Below, one piece after another: positions 25,201 through 33,674 of a stretch of DNA of 64,000 nt. Both the position numbers and the translations under genes were made by a program. The notes below the pieces were generated by a model. The model saw only the letters and a list, made by a program, of their open reading frames with translations, was not told the DNA's origin and did no database searches. Origin of the DNA: an uncultured Sulfitobacter sp. (lineage in GTDB: Bacteria; Pseudomonadota; Alphaproteobacteria; Rhodobacterales; Rhodobacteraceae); assembly GCF_947497275.1 (NCBI RefSeq), contig NZ_CANMFS010000004.1, positions 124,001 to 188,000 of the forward strand. The letters are read 5' to 3'. Positions within the stretch are counted from its first letter, which is position 1. The number at the start of each line of letters is the position of its first letter.

Positions 25201-25369
25201 CGAGCACGTTCACAGTATCGCTTTCTGCCCCGATCGCATCGTTGATGATCCGCTTTGGCAACTCCAATGTCGCGTAGAGGAACGGGAACGTCACAAGCGT
25301 AAGAGCCAGCAGGCCGATCTGCTCGCGCTTGGAATATTTCCAGATAAAGGCGAACAGGCTGCGTTCCAT
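22259..25369 (-). CDS. ABC-exporter-like protein with degenerate ATPase, insertion and cNMP-binding-like domain
   Basis: A 1036-residue protein. Residues 1-300 form an ABC exporter transmembrane domain with about six helices (19-43, 63-85, 150-187 as two, 255-293 as two). Residues 347-440 begin a nucleotide-binding domain, but at 377-392, where Walker A belongs, there is AIRVSTQAERRALAD with no GxxGxGKS/T. The Q-loop is kept (YVQAQPYLF, Gln431). A region of about 255 residues (452-706) is inserted, with an EF-hand-like loop at 651-663. The domain then resumes: the signature site reads NLPQTILERA instead of LSGGQ, Walker B reads VIIFNQALG (D to N, E to Q), and a His830 resembles the H-loop. 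Residues about 885-1000 resemble a cyclic-nucleotide-binding domain (IGDLAVIVNEPRQVSL). It is coupled to the CPBP protease gene. I expect no ATP hydrolysis. Confidence 0.88.
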   Translation of the reverse strand: MERSLFAFIWKYSKREQIGLLALTLVTFPFLYATLELPKRIINDAIGAESDTVNVLGYEMTTIQLLVGLCLAYLAAVIAHGLLKMRLNTMKGVLSERMLRRFRYRLISRMMRFPNRYFRDTSQGELVSMITSEAEPMGGLMGDFIAQPTFQAGQMLIIVVFLFLQSVWFGLAGIALIPLQAYLIPLLQRQINQLNKERIREIRHLSAEIGETAAGMTDLRTNGGWRFRLAGFTHRLGLLFQIRFRIYQKKFFMKFLNNFITQLTPFFFYLVGGILAIQGSITVGALVAALAAYKDLSSPWKELLTYYNQTQDMAIRWDVVVERFDPRGMIDETLFEGTPDEIPHLTGKIEIKNVLVRNADGTPLLDDFSLDIPKGAQVAIRVSTQAERRALADLLTRELVPARGSITMGGHDLSELHQTVIAARIGYVQAQPYLFSGTVGDNLLMSLRTSPKTVLWDPENRDGEGIEARRSGNSTDSLNARWLDPGLAGFDSVEEIHQWWFELSRTLNTDEAIVRSMLNSRMDPDRHPELAAEIVSLRDEVFKVLKERGLDKAVHRFDPDEFNPSIALGGNLLFATPRRSITQQGLAGEKAFLAIVAEQGLAEQAIAISQILVETLHQTFGMDGTNHPLFTALGIDEDLYEQLVDIAARRRTDGDGALSEDEFALLLTVSFAFTAEQIGPAFPDSFKQEILDIRQTKGADLQKRAADMFVPITPQNYLARLTLLENLLYGRMSAVAGVQEDLVIDAVSDVLRAHGLQQEVATNAFDVPTAIGGTNLPQTILERAAFTRAGIKKPDVIIFNQALGGSNLPRTRSRLRELLPDTTQIFLDDHFVDRESYDLYVEVIHGQVDGVERTRHLGSGSDVSDDLRHKLGLIQRNDLFRELSPRNHRLLAFAAKWYTAPEGTRIFSAGDTADAVYLCLEGKAELTFRDDTGRKQHVSTVDPDRVIGDLAVIVNEPRQVSLTTLEDSRFLRIGADQFRSVVENDKTVLLHLLKTVGGHLTGAADVIRSVRAEIPREPPPPRTERIEEPETDKVDS

Positions 25370-25451
25370 TAGGGGCTTTCACGCTTTGGACGGATCAGCG
25401 CAATCTAGGACCACGGTGGCGGGTTTACAACGCATGGCGCGCCCCGAACCC

Positions 25452-25480
25452 TTGCAGCAGCGTCGCCGCATCAGTATGCC
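25452..25480 (+). promoter_or_regulatory. putative sigma-70 promoter for ilvD
   Basis: TTGCAG at 25452-25457, a 17-nt spacer, then TATGCC at 25475-25480, 34 nt before the ilvD start. Both hexamers are partial matches to consensus. The 144-nt gap also has to carry the promoter of the divergent ABC-like gene. Confidence 0.35.
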
Positions 25481-25513
25481 ATACCAAAGATTTACCTCAG
25501 GGAGCGCCTGCCG

Positions 25514-27280
25514 ATGTCCACCAATGCCCGTTTCGACAAATCCAAACTGCCCAGCCGCCATGTGACCGAAGGTCCGTCGCGCGCACCGCACCGGTCCTAC
25601 TATTATGCGATGGGTATGACGGAGGAAGAGATTCACCAGCCGCTGGTCGGCGTGGCGACCTGTTGGAACGAGGCGGCACCGTGCAACATCGCGCTGAACC
25701 GCCAGGCGCAGTCGGTCAAGGTAGGCGTGACCGCCGAACAGGGTACACCGCGCGAATTCACCACGATCACCGTGACGGACGGCATCGCGATGGGCCACGA
25801 GGGCATGCGCTCCTCGCTTGCCTCGCGCGAGGCGATTGCCGACACCGTGGAGCTGACCATGCGCGGGCATTGCTATGACGCGTTGGTGGGCCTTGCGGGC
25901 TGTGACAAATCGCTGCCCGGCATGATGATGGCGATGATCCGTCTCAACGTGCCATCGGTGTTCATGTACGGCGGATCAATCCTGCCGGGCAGAGCTCCAA
26001 AAGGTGCGGACGTGCCGGACGCTTTTGCCAACCGCGACCTGACGGTACAAGACATGTTCGAGGCCGTGGGCAACTTCCAAAACGGCTCCATGTCGGAAGC
26101 GGCTCTCGAAGTGCTTGAACGCGTCGCCTGCCCCTCTGCGGGCGCATGTGGCGGCCAGTTCACGGCGAACACGATGGCCTGCGTTGCAGAAGCCATTGGC
26201 CTTGCGCTGCCCAACTCTTCGGGCGCGCCTGCCCCTTACGAAAGCCGCGACGAATACGGCGTGGCCTCGGGCAAGGCGGTAATGAACCTTATCGAAAAGA
26301 ACATTCGCGCGCGCGACATCTGCACGCGTCAGGCCTTCGAGAACGCTGCGCGGATCGTGGCCTGTACGGGCGGATCCACGAACGCCGGTCTGCATTTGCC
26401 CGCAATGGCGCATGAAGCCGGCATTGAATTCTTCCTTGAGGACGTTTGTGAAATCTTCCGCGACACGCCCTATTTCGTCGATATGAAGCCCGGCGGCGCC
26501 TATGTCGCCAAAGACCTGTACGAGGCGGGCGGCGTGCCCGTGGTGATGAACGAGCTGCGCAAGGCAGGTCTTATTCACGAGGATTGCATGACCGCGACAG
26601 GCTATTCGATGGGCGAAGAACTGGACCGGATCACGCGCGAGGCGGATGGCAAGGTGATCCACTCGGTCGCCAATCCGATCTCGAAGACCGGCGGTGTCGT
26701 GGGCCTCAAAGGCAACCTTGCCCCCGAAGGGGCGATCGTGAAGATCGCAGGCATGAGCGAGGACGATATTGTCTTTACCGGCCCCGCACTGGTGTTCGAA
26801 TGTGAACAGGACGCTTTTGAGGCGGTCCAGAACCGCACCTACTCCGAAGGCGATGTCTTCGTGATCCGCAACGAGGGGCCACGCGGCGGCCCTGGCATGC
26901 GCGAAATGCTGGCGACCACTGCCGCGCTGTCGGGTCAGGGCATGGGCAAGAAGGTCGCATTGATTACCGATGGTCGCTTTTCGGGCGCGACGCGCGGCTT
27001 CTGCGTGGGTCATGTCGGGCCGGAAGCCGCTTTGGGCGGCCCCATCGGACTGCTCAGGAACGGCGACATGATCACGCTGAATGCGATCACCGGGTCGATC
27101 TCCGTAGATCTCAGCGATGATGAGATAGCGAGCCGCAAGGCCGCGTGGGAAGGCCCGCGCGAGAACCTTTATGCTTCAGGCGCGCTTTGGAAATACGCGC
27201 AGCTGGTCGGGCCAACCTATCTTGGCGCCGTGACGCATCCCGGTGCCAAGAAAGAGCGCCATGACTACATGGAGCTTTAA
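25514..27280 (+). CDS. ilvD: dihydroxy-acid dehydratase
   Basis: A 588-residue Fe-S dehydratase of the IlvD/Edd family, third step of valine and isoleucine synthesis. Cluster cysteines are Cys57 (EAAPCN), Cys130 (GCDKS) and Cys212 (ACGGQF), and Lys131 beside the second is the usual metal-site lysine. The catalytic Ser region reads [10 protein letters not shown] near the C-terminus. The sequence belongs to the longer, all-three-cysteine type. Sugar-acid dehydratases share these motifs, so a sugar substrate cannot be fully excluded, but length and motifs favour IlvD. Its last 20 nt overlap a lipoprotein gene. Confidence 0.93.
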   Translation: MSTNARFDKSKLPSRHVTEGPSRAPHRSYYYAMGMTEEEIHQPLVGVATCWNEAAPCNIALNRQAQSVKVGVTAEQGTPREFTTITVTDGIAMGHEGMRSSLASREAIADTVELTMRGHCYDALVGLAGCDKSLPGMMMAMIRLNVPSVFMYGGSILPGRAPKGADVPDAFANRDLTVQDMFEAVGNFQNGSMSEAALEVLERVACPSAGACGGQFTANTMACVAEAIGLALPNSSGAPAPYESRDEYGVASGKAVMNLIEKNIRARDICTRQAFENAARIVACTGGSTNAGLHLPAMAHEAGIEFFLEDVCEIFRDTPYFVDMKPGGAYVAKDLYEAGGVPVVMNELRKAGLIHEDCMTATGYSMGEELDRITREADGKVIHSVANPISKTGGVVGLKGNLAPEGAIVKIAGMSEDDIVFTGPALVFECEQDAFEAVQNRTYSEGDVFVIRNEGPRGGPGMREMLATTAALSGQGMGKKVALITDGRFSGATRGFCVGHVGPEAALGGPIGLLRNGDMITLNAITGSISVDLSDDEIASRKAAWEGPRENLYASGALWKYAQLVGPTYLGAVTHPGAKKERHDYMEL

Positions 27281-27833
27281 ACCCGGCGTCGCGGTTCTCG
27301 CCCTCCTTGCGCTCTCAGCGTGCGAGGAGGGGAGCGATCCGTTCGCAGGCCTCTCTAAAGCACCGCTGACGCAAGCCCGGATGATGCAGGGCGCTGTCAC
27401 GCTTGTCCCGCCGCAGGGATTTTGCATCGACCCCAAGACACTGAACCAGAGCTTTGCGCTGATGGCGCGGTGCGATGTGATGGGGGCCGATACCGGCAGC
27501 GCCGGCGCCCCCTTGGGCGTCATGACCGTCAGTTTTACCAAAGCTGCGAGCGGGGCTGCGTTGCCCTCCGCAACCGACATCACGGCCGCCGGGAGCTTTG
27601 GTGAGCCGGAAAGCCTGCGCAGGCGCGACGACCGGGTGATCTTCCGAACCACAGGCGTGCCACCATCGTCCGATCTGGACAGTCGCCACTGGCGCGCCGT
27701 GGCGCGTGTCGGCACATATCTCCTGGGTGCGGCACTGTTTGGGCCGGAAGGACAAAGAGCCGTGACCGGGGAAGGTGCGGAAGTGCTCGAAGATCTGATC
27801 CAGCGCACGGCGGCGAAGACCGAAGAAGGTTAG
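27261..27833 (+). CDS. hypothetical lipoprotein
   Basis: A 190-residue protein of unknown function, read from the ATG at 27261 inside the end of ilvD. It has a signal peptide with a lipobox, LALSACEE (Cys at about residue 21), so it is likely lipid-anchored in the envelope. The mature part includes [20 protein letters not shown] with two cysteines that may form a disulfide. The overlap with ilvD suggests translation coupling, though a functional link to amino-acid synthesis is not obvious. I recognise no domain. Confidence 0.75.
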   Translation: MTTWSFKPGVAVLALLALSACEEGSDPFAGLSKAPLTQARMMQGAVTLVPPQGFCIDPKTLNQSFALMARCDVMGADTGSAGAPLGVMTVSFTKAASGAALPSATDITAAGSFGEPESLRRRDDRVIFRTTGVPPSSDLDSRHWRAVARVGTYLLGAALFGPEGQRAVTGEGAEVLEDLIQRTAAKTEEG

Positions 27834-27952
27834 ACCATCTGCACGCTTGCGCGGCACCGCCCAAAAATGGCATCCTGCGAAAAAATGCAGCGGTTCAGCC
27901 GAACGTAACGAACAAGCGGCATGACACGAGTACGAGCGGCAAGGCAGACGAC

Positions 27953-28726
27953 ATGGCCAGTTTTGGCGGAAACCTATTTGATACGGCGTTCTATACGCGT
28001 ACTATTGCCAAGTGGGCCAGGAACGCGCGTCTTGCGCGGACTGCTGATCTGGCTGGCCTGCGCCGCCAGCGCATGCACGCACGGCAACTTAAGGCGAAAT
28101 TGGATCATCTGATACATGTTGCCGACGAACGCCTCGCGCTGCCTCTCACCGGGTCCACCAGCTTTCCCAAGCCGCACAACGCAGATTGGGCGTGGCGACC
28201 CGAGCTTTGGCGGGGACCGCTGCCCAAGCCGGGAATGTCGTCGGTCCAGAGCCGCTCGATGCTGGGGCACGAAGCGACACTGTTTCACGATTGCCAGTTT
28301 TCCGAGCTGACCCTGCGCCAGATGCGTAACCTGCGCGAGGAAGATCTCGCGCCCTACGGATTGCGCATGGATGTTTTCCGCTTTGACGGCTCGTTTCTGT
28401 CACTGGTAATCGACCTTCCCAAGGACGGATACGATGGGCTCAAGCGGACGCATCTGATCCGGCTCGACATGATCGTCGAGATGGAAAAACCGATCGAGAT
28501 TTTCGCCCGGCTCAATATCAAGAACGGGCCGAACACCGAACAGATGGTGCGCGAACTGGACCTGAGCCACCCCCAAACGGTGGCGGAATTCGATATGGCC
28601 TATTCGAACCTGAACGAGCGTCGGGTCGAGGGTGCGTGGATCGATCTGATCTTCGAGGGGCCCGAGATGAATCAGGTCGTTCTGCGGGACCTGACCTTTT
28701 CGCGCCGCCCGCGCGCTCAGATCTAA
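27953..28726 (+). CDS. DUF6478-like protein of unknown function
   Basis: A 257-residue protein with no signal peptide or membrane helices. The N-terminal third is basic (KWARNARLARTADLAGLRRQ) and likely helical. The rest reads as beta strands with aromatic-rich segments such as NADWAWRPELWRGPL and LRMDVFRFDGSFLSLVIDL. I associate it with a family limited to Rhodobacterales (DUF6478), from memory and not from a search. It is followed 14 nt later by another small gene and is probably co-transcribed with it. Confidence 0.7.
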   Translation: MASFGGNLFDTAFYTRTIAKWARNARLARTADLAGLRRQRMHARQLKAKLDHLIHVADERLALPLTGSTSFPKPHNADWAWRPELWRGPLPKPGMSSVQSRSMLGHEATLFHDCQFSELTLRQMRNLREEDLAPYGLRMDVFRFDGSFLSLVIDLPKDGYDGLKRTHLIRLDMIVEMEKPIEIFARLNIKNGPNTEQMVRELDLSHPQTVAEFDMAYSNLNERRVEGAWIDLIFEGPEMNQVVLRDLTFSRRPRAQI

Positions 28727-28740
28727 GCGGAGAAGCTTGC

Positions 28741-29109
28741 ATGTCCACCCTCGTCCTTACGAAAACCAAGCTGAAACAAGGCGTCTGGGAAGGGCTGTTG
28801 ACCGGTGCCGACAAGGACACGCTGCCAAAGCTCGACGTCACACACGAGGGCAAGGCGGTTCAGGATGTCACCGTTACCGCAGTGGATACAGGGCACGCTG
28901 TGCGAGTACCGATCCCGCAGGATGCAATTTCGGATGGCGTGCAAACGATGCTGATCGCGGACGCAGATACCGGCGCACGGATCGGCAGCATCACCTTCAT
29001 GGCCGGTGAAGTGCTTGCCGATGATCTGCGCGTCGAGGTGGAGCTTTTGCGCGCGGAACTGGATATGCTAAAACGCGCGTTCAGGCGGCACTGTCTGGAG
29101 ACGGGCTGA
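28741..29109 (+). CDS. small hypothetical protein with beta domain and helical tail
   Basis: A 122-residue protein, starting at the ATG at 28741 with AGCGGAGAAG upstream. Residues about 1-90 look like a small beta sandwich (alternating hydrophobics in KLDVTHEGKAVQDVTVTAVD). The last 30 residues (LRVEVELLRAELDMLKRAFRR) form an amphipathic helix that could be a coiled-coil oligomerisation tail. It is cytosolic by sequence and I do not recognise it. It is the last gene before a strong bidirectional terminator. Confidence 0.7.
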   Translation: MSTLVLTKTKLKQGVWEGLLTGADKDTLPKLDVTHEGKAVQDVTVTAVDTGHAVRVPIPQDAISDGVQTMLIADADTGARIGSITFMAGEVLADDLRVEVELLRAELDMLKRAFRRHCLETG

Positions 29110-29144
29110 ACGACAGTCCGTCATTCCCACGCGATCAAAAAATG

Positions 29145-29173
29145 AAGGCCGCCCCATACCGGAGCGGCCTTTT
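29145..29173. terminator. bidirectional intrinsic terminator
   Basis: An 8-bp perfect stem, AAGGCCGC at 29145-29152 and GCGGCCTT at 29164-29171, with an 11-nt loop. TTT follows on the plus strand, and the minus-strand copy is followed by a T-rich run (complement of 29135-29144). It lies between two convergent operons and can stop both the 27.9-29.1 kb genes and ctpA. Confidence 0.88.
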
Positions 29174-29195
29174 GCCGTCGCGTTGATCGTCTGGA

Positions 29196-30530
29196 TCAGT
29201 CGCGCGGTCCGAGAGCCGAAAGCCCTTTGAGAATATCAATCGCGTAGGCCAGCTGATAATCCTCTTCGCGCAGTTCCGCCGCTTTCTCGGCCTTTGCGCG
29301 ATCCGCTTCGATCTGGTCGATCTGGTCCTCACTCAGGCTATCGTTGTTGAGGCTGCCGCGCAGGTCCGCTTCGGAGCGGTTGCGGCGGGCGGGTGCGTCG
29401 TCCTCTTCATCTGCGGGGCGGCGCGGCGGTTGCGCCACAACGATGTCCGGCGACACGCCCAGCGCCTGAATGGACCGGCCCGACGGCGTGTAATACCGCG
29501 CCGTAGTCAGGCGCATCGCGCCCTCACTGCGCAGCGGCATTACGGTCTGCACGGACCCTTTGCCAAAGCTCTTTGTCCCGACCACGATGGCGCGGCGGTG
29601 ATCCTGAAGTGCACCTGCGACGATTTCCGACGCCGAGGCGGAGCCGCCGTTGATCAGCACGACGATTGGCTTGCCCTCGGCAAGATCGCCTTCCTTGGCG
29701 TTGAAGCGTTCGCCATCGGTCGCCGCGCGACCGCGTGTGCTGACGATCTCGCCCTCTTCAAGAAAGGCGTCCGAGATCTTGATCGCCTGCGTCAGAAGAC
29801 CACCGGGATTATTGCGCAGATCAATGACGAAGCCGCTGATGTTCTCCATGCCGCCCATCGTTTCGACCTTCTCGGCCAGCTGCTCGACCATCTTCGGATA
29901 GGTCTGTTCGTTGAACGTGCTCAGACGCAGAACCACGCTGTCGCCCTCGGTGCGCGAGCGCACAACTGTCAGTTCAATGGTGTCGCGCACGATAGACACG
30001 TCGAACGGCTCGGCCTCCCCTTCGCGCACGATGGTGACGATGATCTCGGAACCGACCGGCCCCCGCATCAGATCCACCGCTTCGTCAAGCACCAGACCAA
30101 GCAGGCTCTCGCCATCGACGTGGGTGATGAAATCGCCGGCCTCGATACCCGCCTCGTCGGCCGGTGTGCCGTCAATAGGCGAGACAACTTTGACAAAGCC
30201 GTCTTCCTGCGTGACCTCGATGCCCAGTCCGCCGAATTCGCCGCGCGTCTGCTCGCGCATCTTTTCGGCATCCTTCGGCGACAGATAGCTTGAGTGCGGA
30301 TCCAGTGAGGTCAGCATACCGTCGATTGCCGCCTCGATCAGTTCACCGCTGTCGACTTCTTCGACATATTGCGCGCGGATCCGTTCAAAGATGTCCCCGA
30401 ACAGGTCAAGCTGCTCGTAGACATTGTTGTTCTTCTCCGCTTCCTGCGCCAGCAGGGGGGCGGCGATCTGTGTCGTGGCGATGATACCGGCCACGGTGCC
30501 GCCGACTGCGGCCATCACAAACTTTTTCAT
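29196..30530 (-). CDS. ctpA: C-terminal processing protease (S41)
   Basis: A 444-residue periplasmic serine protease of the CtpA/Prc type. It has an N-terminal signal or anchor (MKKFVMAAVGGTVAGIIATT), a PDZ domain at about residues 95-175 (GLGIEVTQEDGFVKVVSPIDG) and the S41 core. The nucleophile Ser lies in NGGSASASEIVAGAL and the general-base Lys in GTKSFGKGSVQ. The tail after about 385 is charged (DEEDDAPARRNRSE). It trims periplasmic proteins, often cell-wall hydrolases. Position third after gpmI and envC, 27 nt behind envC, matches the common alphaproteobacterial arrangement. Confidence 0.95.
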   Translation of the reverse strand: MKKFVMAAVGGTVAGIIATTQIAAPLLAQEAEKNNNVYEQLDLFGDIFERIRAQYVEEVDSGELIEAAIDGMLTSLDPHSSYLSPKDAEKMREQTRGEFGGLGIEVTQEDGFVKVVSPIDGTPADEAGIEAGDFITHVDGESLLGLVLDEAVDLMRGPVGSEIIVTIVREGEAEPFDVSIVRDTIELTVVRSRTEGDSVVLRLSTFNEQTYPKMVEQLAEKVETMGGMENISGFVIDLRNNPGGLLTQAIKISDAFLEEGEIVSTRGRAATDGERFNAKEGDLAEGKPIVVLINGGSASASEIVAGALQDHRRAIVVGTKSFGKGSVQTVMPLRSEGAMRLTTARYYTPSGRSIQALGVSPDIVVAQPPRRPADEEDDAPARRNRSEADLRGSLNNDSLSEDQIDQIEADRAKAEKAAELREEDYQLAYAIDILKGLSALGPRD

Positions 30531-30557
30531 CTACTCATCTACCTTTCCGAGGCATCT

Positions 30558-31688
30558 CTATCTGCTTTTGAACCAGGTAACCGGGTCCTGCGGGATGTTG
30601 TCCTGTCTTATTTCCATATAGAGCGTTTCTGAACGCTCTGCACCAGATCCATCACCATCAGTTGACAATTGTCCGGCACCGCCGCCATCGGCACCGCCCA
30701 TAAGGCCAATCGGGGTTCCCGCCGCGATCACCTGTCCAGTCTCGCCGTAGACGGTCCCAAGTCCCGCAAGCACAAACAACGTATCGGCGCGCGGCTCAAG
30801 AATCATTACGTTCCCGAGGTCCAGCAAGGGCCCTTGATAGCGGATTGTCGCCGCCGTAGGCGATGTGACAATGGCGCGCGGGCGTGTCGCGATCAGCAGA
30901 CCGGGGCGCGCGACACCTGCGGCATCCGCTTCGTTCATTCCGCGAAGCACCAGCCCCTGTACCGGCAGCGGCAATTCACCGATCTGCGCATCAATGGAGG
31001 CGGGCACTTCGACGCCGACGTCTTCATCCGCCACGATCTCCGACAGTCCGGATGCGAACCCCCCGAGCGTTTCTGTCGAATCGATCAGAATGGCCGTGGA
31101 AACGGGATCTTCTGTAAAGCGGCGCGGCAGATCGGTCCGGTCGGCAATCGCCTGGTTGAGCGCTGCGCGCGCCTCCTGTACCCGCGTCAGGCTGTCTCGC
31201 AGGCGGGCTTCGGCTTCGGTTTGCAGGGTGCGCAGGGTTTGTACATCGGAAAGATCGCGGCGCAGACGGTCGGCGCGTTGGTTCAGGGCGGGCGTCAGCT
31301 CGGCCAGCAACATGCCAGCGCGCGCGGTACCCGTGGGGCCGTCGGGGTGCAGAAAAGTCGTTGGGCTGTCAGTCCTGCCGATGCTTTGCAGCACGGCAAG
31401 AAGCTGACCCACCTCATTGTCACGGGCGGCCAACCTCGCGCTCAGCTGCGTCTCGCGGATTGCCGCCTCGCGCAGGCCGGTCCGCATCGCCGCAAGGCCC
31501 GTCTCGAAGGATTGGATCGTTTCGGTCAGGGCACGGACGCGGTCGCGCGCGCTATCGGCTGCGGCAAGCTGTGCTGTCGCTTCTTCCAGCAAGGCAACGG
31601 CGGTACGCGCCTGCACGGCCGCATCCTGCTGCGCCACGACAGGAGCGCCGATCACCAGCGCAAGAAGAACAAGCGCACGCCGCATCAT
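30558..31688 (-). CDS. envC: murein hydrolase activator EnvC-like protein
   Basis: A 376-residue exported protein: signal peptide ending near VVAQQ (residue 20), a long coiled coil (about 25-235), then a LytM/M23-type domain. The LytM zinc ligands are missing: the usual first His and the HxH pair are replaced (the latter by TLYMEIR), as in EnvC proteins that activate amidases without being hydrolases. The ATGATG start at 31688 overlaps the gpmI stop by 4 nt; the frame extends to 31883 but that part lies inside gpmI. Role inferred: septal amidase activation with a CtpA-type protease encoded next door. Confidence 0.9.
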   Translation of the reverse strand: MMRRALVLLALVIGAPVVAQQDAAVQARTAVALLEEATAQLAAADSARDRVRALTETIQSFETGLAAMRTGLREAAIRETQLSARLAARDNEVGQLLAVLQSIGRTDSPTTFLHPDGPTGTARAGMLLAELTPALNQRADRLRRDLSDVQTLRTLQTEAEARLRDSLTRVQEARAALNQAIADRTDLPRRFTEDPVSTAILIDSTETLGGFASGLSEIVADEDVGVEVPASIDAQIGELPLPVQGLVLRGMNEADAAGVARPGLLIATRPRAIVTSPTAATIRYQGPLLDLGNVMILEPRADTLFVLAGLGTVYGETGQVIAAGTPIGLMGGADGGGAGQLSTDGDGSGAERSETLYMEIRQDNIPQDPVTWFKSR

Positions 31689-33202
31689 TCCAGCAGGTTC
31701 TTTCCTGTCATTTCCGGGGGCTGATCGACTTGCATCAGTGCCAGGACCGTCGGCGCAAGGTCGGCCAACCGCCCGTCGCGCAGCACGGCATCCGCAGGAC
31801 CGCCAACGACGATGACCGGCACGGGGTTGAGTGTATGCGCGGTGTGAGGACCGCCCGTCTCGGGGTCTATCATCATTTCGCAATTGCCATGATCCGCGGT
31901 CACGATCATCGCGCCACCCGCGGCTTCAAGCGCCGCCAAGGCACGCCCAAGCCCGGTATCGACGGCCTCGCACGCCGCGATGGCGGCATCCAGATCACCG
32001 GTATGTCCGACCATATCGGGATTGGCATAGTTCACCACGATCAGATCGTATCCATCCTCGATTGCCGCAACCAGCTTGTCAGTGACCTCGACGCAGGACA
32101 TCTCCGGTTGCAGGTCGTAGGTCGCCACCTTGGGCGAGAGCGGCATATCGCGATCCTCGCCCGCTGCGGGCGCTTCTTCGCCGCCGTTGAGAAAGAAGGT
32201 GACGTGAGGGTATTTTTCCGTCTCGGCCAGACGGTACTGGCGCAGCCCCTTGCCCGCCACCCACGATCCCAGCGTATTTTTCACCTGTGCCTTCGGATAC
32301 ACCGTCGACATGTAATTGGAGTGCGTGTTGGAGTATTCCGACATGCCCATCACGGCGGACCAATCGACCCTTTCACCCCGGTCAAAACTGTCGAAGTCCG
32401 GCGCGGCGAGAGCCGCCATGATTTCACGCGCACGGTCAGCGCGGAAATTGAGGCAGAAGAAGCCGTCGCCATCCCGCGCGCCCTTGTAGGTGTCGATCAC
32501 ACAAGGGGCGATGAATTCGTCCGTTACCCCCCCCGCATAGGCAGATTCGACCGCCGCTCTCGCGCTTTGCAGGCGCGCGCCGCCGCCCTGCGCGATCGCG
32601 CGGTAGGCCAGCGCCACCCGTTCCCACCGATTGTCTCGGTCCATTGCATAGTACCGCCCGGTCAAAGTGGCGATTTGCACATTGGGGGGCAGCGCCACTT
32701 CGAGCTGTTCCAGATCGGCGAGGGCGGATTGCGGCGCGACATCGCGGCCATCGGTAAGCGCGTGGATCACCACCGGCACCCCTGCCGCATCAATCGCGGT
32801 GGCGGCGGCGATCATATGCGTAATATGTCCATGCACCCCGCCGTCGGACACCAGACCCATCAAATGCGCCGTGCCTCCCGACGCCTTGAGATCCGCGATG
32901 AAATTCACCAGCGCCGGCGCGCTTGCAAACCTGCCCTCTTCGATCTCCAGATCGATCTGGCCCAGATCCATCGCCACCACGCGGCCCGCGCCGATGTTGG
33001 TATGACCAACCTCGGAATTGCCCATCTGTCCACGGGGCAGGCCCACGTCAGGTCCGAATGTCGTAAGGGTCGCGTTCGGACAGCGGGCCATAAGGCGGTC
33101 CATGTTCGGTGTTGCGGCCAATAGCGGCGCGTTGCCCGCAGCGGTTGGTCCAATGCCCCAGCCATCGAGGATACAAAGAACAACAGGTTTGGGCGCGGGC
33201 AT
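31685..33202 (-). CDS. gpmI: 2,3-bisphosphoglycerate-independent phosphoglycerate mutase
   Basis: A 505-residue two-domain, Mn-dependent enzyme converting 3- to 2-phosphoglycerate in glycolysis. The first metal site starts CILDGWG (about residues 9-15), the phosphoserine nucleophile sits in GNSEVGHTNIG, and the later metal motifs are NYANPDMVGHTG and TADHGNCE. I start at the ATG at 33202 (MPAPKP), preceded by GGAGA; the frame runs on to 33250 without a better site. It is the first gene of gpmI-envC-ctpA. Confidence 0.96.
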   Translation of the reverse strand: MPAPKPVVLCILDGWGIGPTAAGNAPLLAATPNMDRLMARCPNATLTTFGPDVGLPRGQMGNSEVGHTNIGAGRVVAMDLGQIDLEIEEGRFASAPALVNFIADLKASGGTAHLMGLVSDGGVHGHITHMIAAATAIDAAGVPVVIHALTDGRDVAPQSALADLEQLEVALPPNVQIATLTGRYYAMDRDNRWERVALAYRAIAQGGGARLQSARAAVESAYAGGVTDEFIAPCVIDTYKGARDGDGFFCLNFRADRAREIMAALAAPDFDSFDRGERVDWSAVMGMSEYSNTHSNYMSTVYPKAQVKNTLGSWVAGKGLRQYRLAETEKYPHVTFFLNGGEEAPAAGEDRDMPLSPKVATYDLQPEMSCVEVTDKLVAAIEDGYDLIVVNYANPDMVGHTGDLDAAIAACEAVDTGLGRALAALEAAGGAMIVTADHGNCEMMIDPETGGPHTAHTLNPVPVIVVGGPADAVLRDGRLADLAPTVLALMQVDQPPEMTGKNLLE

Positions 33203-33397
33203 AATTAGGGTCTCCGGAAAGCGGTGCAGGCAATGACGCCTTTTAGCCATCCGCCGGGGGAGATGTGAACACTTTTATCGTGACATATCTGTAAGGCTGC
33301 GCCGGCAGGCCCCGGTTGCGGCCCGAAACCCTTGCCCGTCGCCGCCTGATTGGTCATAACGACCCAAATGCCCCTTACCCTCTCCAAAGGCCCCGAT

Positions 33398-33577
33398 ATG
33401 ACAACGAATGCTCCAGAGACCCGTGTCGTGAATACTTACCGTGTCGCATGCGACGGCGGTGAAGGAGCCTTGGGTCATCCGCGTGTGTGGCTTCAGATCC
33501 CGAAGGACAGGGGGTGGATCGAATGCGGCTATTGCGACTGCAAGTTCATCCACGCCGATTTCGAAGGCAAGGTCTGA
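33398..33577 (+). CDS. zf-CHCC zinc-finger protein (NDUFS6-like)
   Basis: A 59-residue protein with the CHCC zinc-finger pattern: Cys in YRVACDGG, His in [10 protein letters not shown], and C-x-x-C in [10 protein letters not shown]. Related to the complex I accessory subunit NDUFS6, it occurs widely in alphaproteobacteria as a small cytosolic protein. The ATG at 33398 gives [11 protein letters not shown], a normal N-terminus for the family. It is 97 nt upstream of polA on the same strand and divergent from gpmI. Confidence 0.85.
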   Translation: MTTNAPETRVVNTYRVACDGGEGALGHPRVWLQIPKDRGWIECGYCDCKFIHADFEGKV

Positions 33578-33674
33578 AGACAGCGCCGCATCCGGACTGA
33601 TCCCCGCCTGCCCTCTGGCGGGTTTGCGTTTGCAGTGGCAAAAGAGGGACCACAGTATGAGGGAACGCAGGTAC

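Noticed and set aside
22259..25369. Frameshift or pseudogene explanation for the ABC-like gene
   Set aside because: The frame is open over 1036 codons, with continuous codon usage, intact flanking domains and a conserved overlap with the next gene. A decaying gene would show stops.
30558..31688. EnvC LytM domain without zinc ligands, considered as a novelty
   Set aside because: Loss of the metal site is the normal state of EnvC-type amidase activators, so it is expected.
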